Positions 33,189-37,978 of a DNA stretch of 37,978 bases are shown here, one piece after another. The stretch is taken from assembly GCA_900548875.1 (NCBI GenBank), contig URMA01000025.1:1-37978 (forward strand), given 5' to 3'. The notes under the pieces were generated by a model, which did not search any database, was not told the DNA's origin, and worked only from the letters and a program-made list of their open reading frames with translations. Position numbers and translations under genes: made by a program. How positions within the stretch are numbered: position 1 is the stretch's first letter; the number at the start of each line of letters is the position of its first letter. This stretch comes from an uncultured Porphyromonadaceae bacterium (GTDB lineage Bacteria > Bacteroidota > Bacteroidia > Bacteroidales > Muribaculaceae).

Positions 33189-33196
33189 CAAAGGTA
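33189..33196 (-). promoter_or_regulatory. -7 box TACCTTTG of the SRP RNA-tRNA-Thr unit
   Basis: An exact TAnnTTTG match on the minus strand. It predicts a start about 5 bases downstream, at the 5' end of the SRP RNA helix. Confidence 0.75.
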
Positions 33197-33238
33197 CATA
33201 CTTTTTTTAATCTGACAATAGGTTTCGGAAAAAAATTG

Positions 33239-33246
33239 TATTTTTG
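33239..33246 (+). promoter_or_regulatory. -7 box TATTTTTG of bioB
   Basis: An exact TAnnTTTG match that predicts a leader of about 19 bases before the ATG at 33270. It is divergent from the SRP RNA promoter 43 bases away. I see no clear BirA-type operator. Confidence 0.65.
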
Positions 33247-33269
33247 TAGTCTGGAAACATTGGAAAGCT

Positions 33270-34235
33270 ATGATAAATGAACTGAAACAACGTGTGCTTT
33301 GCGACGGAAAAATATCGCTGGATGAAGCGGTTGCTCTGGCGGAATCTACCGACCTCGACGCCCTCTGCGAAGCCGCCGACGAGATACGCAAAAAGCTTTG
33401 CGGCAACAAAATCGACACCTGCTCCATCATCAACGCCCGCTCGGGGCTGTGCGGTGAGGACTGCAAATGGTGCTCGCAATCGAAACATTTCGCTACGGGC
33501 GTTGTACAGTACGAAATAGTGGACACCCAACGGATGCTCGACCTGGCGAAGGCCTACGACCAATACGGCGTGAAGCGTTTCTCGCTCGTGACCAGCGGCC
33601 GCCGGGTGAGTCTGAAGGATGCCGACAAGTTCTGCGACGACTACCGCCAACTGCGGGAATCGACGGGCCTGCGGCTGTGTGCCTCGATGGGACTGGTCGA
33701 CAAGGAAACGCTCCAAAAGCTGAAGGATGCCGGTGTGGAACGCTACCACTGCAACATGGAAACTTCGGCAGCCTATTTCAAGACACTCTGCTCCACCCAC
33801 ACGCCCGACGACAAGCGCCGCACCATCGAAGCGGCCAAGGAAGTGGGCATGACCGTGTGCAGCGGCGGCATTATCGGCATGGGCGAAACGATGCGCCAAC
33901 GCCTTGAAATGGCTTTCGAACTGCGGGAAATGGGCGTTGACTCCGTGCCCATCAACGTGCTGAACCCGATTCCGGGCACACCGCTCGAACACACGCCGCT
34001 CATCAGCGACGAGGAGATTGTGCGCACGGTGGCCGTCTACCGCTTCATTCTGCCCGACAAAGTGCTCCGCTTTGCCGGAGGACGTGCCCGCCTGCCCCGC
34101 GCAACAGTGGAACGCATCCTGCACGGAGGCATGAACGGTGCCATGATCGGCGACCTGCTGACAACGGCGGGCAACGACGAAGCCGACGACTTCCGTCTGT
34201 TCCGCGAATGTGGTTTTGATGTAGAACGCAACTGA
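33270..34235 (+). CDS. bioB: Biotin synthase
   Basis: The 321-residue radical SAM enzyme inserts sulfur into dethiobiotin to make biotin. Cys61, Cys65 and Cys68 (CGEDCKWC) bind the 4Fe-4S cluster used with S-adenosylmethionine. The later motifs YHCNMETS, CSGGIIGMGE and NVLNPIPGTPLE are typical of BioB, as is the terminal region FRLFRECGF. Length is normal. No other biotin genes are in the window. Genes for DUF4199 and DUF4251 proteins follow after 18 and 28 bases, so the three are probably one operon. Confidence 0.95.
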   Translation: MINELKQRVLCDGKISLDEAVALAESTDLDALCEAADEIRKKLCGNKIDTCSIINARSGLCGEDCKWCSQSKHFATGVVQYEIVDTQRMLDLAKAYDQYGVKRFSLVTSGRRVSLKDADKFCDDYRQLRESTGLRLCASMGLVDKETLQKLKDAGVERYHCNMETSAAYFKTLCSTHTPDDKRRTIEAAKEVGMTVCSGGIIGMGETMRQRLEMAFELREMGVDSVPINVLNPIPGTPLEHTPLISDEEIVRTVAVYRFILPDKVLRFAGGRARLPRATVERILHGGMNGAMIGDLLTTAGNDEADDFRLFRECGFDVERN

Positions 34236-34253
34236 TTTTATTCCGACTGACGT

Positions 34254-34781
34254 ATGACTCCCGGACAAGTATATCGAGAAGGCGCCAACAAAGGCGTAAT
34301 CGTAGGCATCTACCTTTCCGTCCTGTTTTTCTGCGCCGTGCTGAGCGACTATGTGCCGCTCCTCTCCATTGTCGCCCTTCTGCTGTTTGTGGGCATCCCG
34401 TTCTTCGTCTACGGAATAATGAACTATATCTATAAAAAATACCAGCGCGTGGCCGACTTTTCCTCCCTCTGGATGCTCGGAATAGCACTTTTTCTCGGAG
34501 GTGCGCTCATCTGTTCGCTCGTCACCTACGTCACGCTGGAGTACGCCATGCCCGACTATATCCATCGGCAGGCCGAAAAAGCGCTGGAACTTTACCAACA
34601 GACCCCACAGCTAAACAGCACAGGGCTAACCACATACATTGAATCAGCCATAAAAAACGACCTGCTGCCCACATCGATTGAATTTGCCGTCGAAATGCTG
34701 TGGCTCACTTCGTTTTTCGGCTCCATGCTCTCGCTGTTTCTTGCCATCATCCTGCGGCTGACCGGGAATAAACAAAAATGA
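34254..34781 (+). CDS. DUF4199 domain membrane protein
   Basis: The 175-residue protein has four membrane segments (about 14-31, 35-57, 72-94 and 145-168). A more polar stretch between the third and fourth contains the putative helix YIHRQAEKALELYQQ. The order and spacing agree with the DUF4199 family of Bacteroidota, which has no known function. It lies 18 bases after bioB and 28 bases before the DUF4251 gene. Confidence 0.75.
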   Translation: MTPGQVYREGANKGVIVGIYLSVLFFCAVLSDYVPLLSIVALLLFVGIPFFVYGIMNYIYKKYQRVADFSSLWMLGIALFLGGALICSLVTYVTLEYAMPDYIHRQAEKALELYQQTPQLNSTGLTTYIESAIKNDLLPTSIEFAVEMLWLTSFFGSMLSLFLAIILRLTGNKQK

Positions 34782-34815
34782 CCCTCCATACGTTCTTCTA
34801 TAAAATTCCATGATT

Positions 34816-35370
34816 ATGAAGAAACTATTGCAAATCATTACGACAGCGTTCGTTCTTATATTCTGTGTGACCGGCGTGGCACAAGCCAGCAACGACCAGA
34901 ACGAACAGGAACAAATTGAGAAAGAAGCGAAGAAAGCGGCCGAAGAAAAACGCGACTCCCTGACATTCCTGCTTGTGCAGAGGGCTGTGGAAAGCCGCCA
35001 GTTTGCCATACTTGCCGACCGTGTACGCGACCAGTACGGACGCACGGTCAATGTCAACTCCAGCACCAACTTTGTACTCCTGCAAGGCGACGACGCCACC
35101 ATTCAGCTGGCGTTCGAAAACGGTCGTCTCGGATTCAACGGACTCGGAGGCATCACGCTGGAAGGGAAAGCGTCGAACGTGAAAGTGGACTACGACAAGA
35201 AAGGCAACCTGCGCTTCAGCATGATGGTGATGGGTGCGGCCATTTCCGCCAACGTAACTTTCTCCATACCCAAAGGAAGCAACAACTGCGACGCCACAGT
35301 CAGCGCCAACATGAATTCAACGCGCATCACCTTCTCGGGAAAGTTAAGCCCTTACAAAATGGATCAGTAG
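34816..35370 (+). CDS. DUF4251 domain exported protein
   Basis: With the ATG at 34816 the protein has 184 residues; an ATG two codons earlier (34810) is possible. It has a signal peptide (cleavage near AQAS) and a charged helical stretch (about 28-48, rich in Glu and Lys). A beta-rich domain (about 50-183) contains NSSTNFVLLQGDDATIQLAF and ends FSGKLSPYKMDQ. This agrees with the periplasmic DUF4251 family of Bacteroidota, of unknown function. It is the last gene of the bioB run, and a terminator follows. Confidence 0.78.
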   Translation: MKKLLQIITTAFVLIFCVTGVAQASNDQNEQEQIEKEAKKAAEEKRDSLTFLLVQRAVESRQFAILADRVRDQYGRTVNVNSSTNFVLLQGDDATIQLAFENGRLGFNGLGGITLEGKASNVKVDYDKKGNLRFSMMVMGAAISANVTFSIPKGSNNCDATVSANMNSTRITFSGKLSPYKMDQ

Positions 35371-35395
35371 TCGAAACGACTGCCACATAACGGAA

Positions 35396-35434
35396 AATGC
35401 CCGGAGGAAAAGATTTTTTTCTTTCGGGCATTCT
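35396..35434 (+). terminator. Terminator-like hairpin after the DUF4251 gene
   Basis: AATGCCCG (35396-35403) pairs with CGGGCATT (35425-35432). The enclosed A-rich and T-rich parts (GAAAAGA and TTTTTTTC) can pair further, so the T-run lies inside the stem rather than after it. Its use as a terminator is likely but not textbook. Confidence 0.6.
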
Positions 35435-35456
35435 CTTTCATATCGGAATTTTGCGC

Positions 35457-35464
35457 TATCTTTA
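35457..35464 (+). promoter_or_regulatory. Near-consensus -7 box TATCTTTA of the DedA gene
   Basis: It differs from TAnnTTTG only at the last base and lies 32 bases before the ATG at 35497. Confidence 0.45.
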
Positions 35465-35496
35465 CGCACGCAAACACTACACGACAAGACATACAG

Positions 35497-36144
35497 ATGA
35501 ATATAGGCGGTATAATTGAATGGGCGATGGCCAATCTAAGCTATTGGGTGGTTTTCCTGCTGATGGTAATGGAAAATTCCGTCGTGCCGCTTCCCGCCGA
35601 ACTCATCGTCACTCCCGCCGCCTACAAGGCTGCCAACGGCGAAATGAATGTCGTGCTGCTGATAGCCCTCTCCACCCTCGGCTCAACAATCGGTGCCATC
35701 ATTAACTACTACCTGTCGCTGAAACTCGGACGGCCGGTCATCTACCGCTTTGCCAACAGCCGCTGGGGACACATGCTCTTTCTCAACCAGAAGAAAATGG
35801 AATACGCCGAACACCTGTTCCGCAAAAACGGCAACCTTTCCACCTTCATCGGCCGCCTGCTCCCTGCCGGACGACAGTTCATCTCCATTCCTGCCGGACT
35901 GGCGCGCATGAACATCTGGGCCTTCATCTTCTACACCACTGTCGGCTCCGCCATCTGGAACTCGTTTCTCGTCGGAATGGGCTACTATCTCGCCTACCTT
36001 CTGCCGCAGGACGAAATCGCCCCGAAAATCGAGGAATACGGCATGCAGCTCAACATCGCCTTCTTTGCCATCATCGGCGCAGCCATCGTCTACGGCATCG
36101 TGCGCCGCTACATCCGGCGAAGAAAGCAGAAAACGGGGAAATAA
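35497..36144 (+). CDS. DedA family membrane protein
   Basis: The 215-residue inner-membrane protein has the DedA landmarks: an acidic residue and prolines in MENSVVPLPAELI (about 25-37), a glycine-rich GSTIGAIINYYLSLKLGR, and the basic signature FIGRLLPAGRQFISIPAG (about 117-134). Four or five membrane segments and a basic tail (RRYIRRRKQK) are visible. DedA proteins are linked to lipid-carrier flipping, including recycling of undecaprenyl phosphate, and to membrane potential upkeep. The gene stands alone between the DUF4251 terminator and the promoter of the next gene. Confidence 0.9.
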   Translation: MNIGGIIEWAMANLSYWVVFLLMVMENSVVPLPAELIVTPAAYKAANGEMNVVLLIALSTLGSTIGAIINYYLSLKLGRPVIYRFANSRWGHMLFLNQKKMEYAEHLFRKNGNLSTFIGRLLPAGRQFISIPAGLARMNIWAFIFYTTVGSAIWNSFLVGMGYYLAYLLPQDEIAPKIEEYGMQLNIAFFAIIGAAIVYGIVRRYIRRRKQKTGK

Positions 36145-36207
36145 TGCCCCAGAGCTCCGCATTTAAACAAAGTTAATAAATATTAACTACCAAACTTATC
36201 TATCCCA

Positions 36208-36227
36208 TATATTTGTTATTACATTTG
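36208..36227 (+). promoter_or_regulatory. Tandem -7 boxes before the Bax-inhibitor-1 gene
   Basis: TATATTTG (36208-36215) and TACATTTG (36220-36227) both match TAnnTTTG exactly. They predict leaders of about 60 and 49 bases before the ATG at 36281. One or both may be used. Confidence 0.6.
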
Positions 36228-36280
36228 TAACATAGACTAAAAATCGAAATTAATCAGAAAATCATTAATCACACAAAACA

Positions 36281-36988
36281 ATGGACAATTTCAATCAATT
36301 CGGATTCACACAGTCAAGCCCTGCTCTCGACAACACGTTGACGAAAGTAATGCGCCGTGTCTATCTGAAAATGTTCCTGGCGTTGCTCGTAACTTCAGCA
36401 ACAGCCTTCTTCGTTGTAGGACAACAATCATTCCTGATGTATATGCTCACCCATTCATGGGTATACTGGGGACTGCTCATCGCTCAAATCGTCATGGTCA
36501 TTTCCCTTTCCGGAGCCATCCACAAAATCAGTTCCGGCGTAGCTTCACTGCTGTTCTATCTGTATTCCGTACTGACAGGCGTAGTGTTCTCCGTCATTCT
36601 GCTTGCATACACAGGTTCGTCGGTTGCACAGACATTCCTCATCACGGCAGGCGTGTTCGGAGCAATGACCATCTACGGCTATTTCACTAAAAACAGCCTT
36701 GCACGTTTCGGCTCGTTCCTCTACATGGCACTGATTGGTCTGCTCATCTGCATTGTCATCAACATGTTCCTGGCAAACAGCACGATGGACTGGATTATCA
36801 GCTTCGTGGGCGTAGGCATCTTTATCGGCCTTACAGCCTGGGACACGCAGAAAATCAAACAGATGATTCTGATGGACGGCGGCGCCAATGCCGGCAAAAT
36901 CGCCACTCTCGGCGCATTGAGCCTCTATCTTGACTTCATCAACCTGTTCCTCTACCTGCTTCGCTTCTTCGGAGCAAGCCGCGACTAA
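36281..36988 (+). CDS. Bax inhibitor-1/YccA family membrane protein
   Basis: The 235-residue protein has a polar N-terminus (about 1-28) and seven hydrophobic segments, the last in LYLDFINLFLYLLRFFG. DTQKIKQM (about 188-195) and the acidic LYLDFINLF helix are the usual Bax-inhibitor-1 signatures, in which paired aspartates tune a calcium leak in the bacterial homologue YetJ. Its role in this organism is not known. The gene has its own promoter pair and is followed by a hairpin terminator. Confidence 0.9.
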   Translation: MDNFNQFGFTQSSPALDNTLTKVMRRVYLKMFLALLVTSATAFFVVGQQSFLMYMLTHSWVYWGLLIAQIVMVISLSGAIHKISSGVASLLFYLYSVLTGVVFSVILLAYTGSSVAQTFLITAGVFGAMTIYGYFTKNSLARFGSFLYMALIGLLICIVINMFLANSTMDWIISFVGVGIFIGLTAWDTQKIKQMILMDGGANAGKIATLGALSLYLDFINLFLYLLRFFGASRD

Positions 36989-37015
36989 CAGAGCTCACTA
37001 AAACAACGAATACCC

Positions 37016-37065
37016 GAGGGAGACCCAAAGCCAACGCGCTTCTGAGTCTCCCTCAGGATTTTTTT
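37016..37065 (+). terminator. Terminator after the Bax-inhibitor-1 gene
   Basis: GAGGGAGAC (37016-37024) pairs perfectly with GTCTCCCTC (37046-37054), extendable by CC/GG across a mismatch. A 21-base loop separates the arms, and a T-run follows near 37059. Confidence 0.78.
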
Positions 37066-37108
37066 GCCGTACAGAGAACAAAGATGCGCAGTTTTGCGAA
37101 GTTTTCCG

Positions 37109-37116
37109 TAATTTTG
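37109..37116 (+). promoter_or_regulatory. -7 box TAATTTTG of the RecD-like gene
   Basis: An exact TAnnTTTG match whose last base is only 6 bases before the ATG at 37122. Transcription would start within a base or two of the start codon. Confidence 0.6.
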
Positions 37117-37121
37117 TAGAG

Positions 37122-37978
37122 ATGACCGGGATTGAGCGCGTGTTGGGCGAGGAAATTCTACGGCAGCTCCCCTACGACCCCAACGCGCAACAGATGGAGC
37201 TGATTGCAGCGTTCTGCAAGTTTGTGATGGACCCCGACCCTCGTTCGGTATTCCTGCTGAACGGCTATGCGGGAACGGGAAAAACCTCGCTGATGAGTGC
37301 GCTGGTGAAAGCGTTGCTGACAATGGAACGCAAGTCGGTGCTGCTCGCGCCCACGGGCCGAGCGGCAAAGGTGTTCGCTTCCTATTCCGGCCACAGTGCG
37401 TTCACCATCCACCGAAAAATTTATCAGAGCCGGCGCTACAATCCCGAAGCGTCCAACTTTTCACTGGCCCACAACAATCATAAGGACACGTTTTTCATCG
37501 TCGACGAAGCCTCGATGATTTCCAACACGCCTGGCGAAAATGCCGTTTTCGGAAGCGGCTGTCTACTCGACGACCTGATTCTCTACGTCTACAACGGCAT
37601 GGGCTGCCGGCTGATTCTGCTCGGCGATGTGGCACAGCTTCCGCCGGTGGGCTATGCGGAAAGTCCGGCGCTGTCGGCCGCCGTGCTGCAAGGCTACGGA
37701 CTGAAAGTCTACACCTATACGCTGACTGAAGTGGCCCGCCAGCAAAAATCGTCGGGCATTCTCCACAATGCCACCGAAATACGAAAGATTCTTTCCTCCG
37801 GAGTGCTTGCGCCGCCCACCATCCACGTGAGCGGATTCGACGACATGGAAGTGGTTTCGGGCGAGTTTCTGGCGGAAAAAGTGGCTGACTGCTATGCGGC
37901 CGACGGCCAGGAAGAAACCATCATCATCACCCGCTCCAACAAGCGCGCCACGCTGTTCAACCAGGGCGTACGCGGACG
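37122..37978 (+). CDS. RecD-like ATP-dependent helicase, N-terminal part
   Basis: The frame is open from the ATG at 37122 to the window end, so about 285 residues are visible and the C-terminus is missing. Motif I (Walker A) is GYAGTGKT (48-55), followed by LLAPTGRAAKV (motif Ia). Walker B is FFIVDEASM (motif II), and ILLGDVAQLPPVG is motif III of superfamily 1B helicases. YTLTEVARQ is the next conserved stretch. This arrangement is that of RecD/TraA-type 5'-3' helicases, here without a RecD2-type N-terminal extension. It probably acts in DNA repair or recombination. The promoter is unusually close to the start codon. Confidence 0.85.
   Translation, partial: MTGIERVLGEEILRQLPYDPNAQQMELIAAFCKFVMDPDPRSVFLLNGYAGTGKTSLMSALVKALLTMERKSVLLAPTGRAAKVFASYSGHSAFTIHRKIYQSRRYNPEASNFSLAHNNHKDTFFIVDEASMISNTPGENAVFGSGCLLDDLILYVYNGMGCRLILLGDVAQLPPVGYAESPALSAAVLQGYGLKVYTYTLTEVARQQKSSGILHNATEIRKILSSGVLAPPTIHVSGFDDMEVVSGEFLAEKVADCYAADGQEETIIITRSNKRATLFNQGVRG

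Noticed and set aside
33207..34598. Open frame of 463 codons on the minus strand opposite bioB and DUF4199
   Set aside because: It runs across two real genes and the bioB promoter, has no family resemblance and arises from codon bias.

Overview
The window looks like a chromosomal segment of a Bacteroidales bacterium (phylum Bacteroidota); I cannot resolve the family. The reasons are the many upstream boxes of the form TAnnTTTG (the Bacteroidota sigma-ABfr -7 element), two TonB-dependent receptors with N-terminal carboxypeptidase-regulatory domains, families largely confined to this phylum (DUF3316, DUF4199, DUF4249, DUF4251), and parts of a type IX secretion pathway: a PorE-like protein and a cargo protein with a sorting domain. 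Weak Shine-Dalgarno signals throughout fit the same phylum.

Layout. 1-3645 (+): end of a rhomboid protease, a membrane-anchored EEP-fold hydrolase and an M3 peptidase, closed by a strong terminator. 3835-5850 (+): a secreted BspA-type leucine-rich-repeat protein with its own promoter and terminator. 6067-9577 (+): an AT-rich two-gene McrBC type IV restriction system. 9600-14188 (-): parC, a DUF3316 protein and an S41 peptidase lipoprotein. 14462-17853 (+): glyS, lemA, an FKBP isomerase and a SPOR lipoprotein. 17850-19043 (-): tsaE, a small Imm17-like membrane protein and a metallophosphoesterase. 19244-21053 (+): a second two-gene defence-type cassette, an ABC-type ATPase plus a RloB-like protein. 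21216-21953 (+): an outer-membrane barrel. 22130-26472 (+): a TonB receptor and its beta-helix lipoprotein partner. 26643-29056 (+): porE-like gene and tadA. 29088-32659 (-): a second TonB receptor with a DUF4249 lipoprotein, preceded by a possible 34-codon leader ORF. 33009-33184 (-): small SRP RNA followed directly by tRNA-Thr. 33270-35370 (+): bioB, DUF4199 and DUF4251 genes. 35497-37978 (+): a DedA protein, a Bax-inhibitor-1 protein and the start of a RecD-like helicase cut by the window end.

How it fits together. Most genes are housekeeping (topoisomerase IV, Gly-tRNA synthetase, t6A and inosine tRNA modification, SRP RNA, biotin synthesis) or envelope functions (two nutrient receptors with surface lipoproteins, type IX secretion). 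Two compact defence cassettes, McrBC and the RloA/RloB-like pair, sit between them without recombinases, tRNA junctions or insertion sequences. The most interesting items are the two cassettes, the near-leaderless promoters of the RloA-like and RecD-like genes, the palindromes around the tsaE/RloA promoter region, an inverted repeat over the promoter of the secreted LRR protein, and the leader ORF before the second TonB receptor. I saw no CRISPR array, insertion sequence or prophage.
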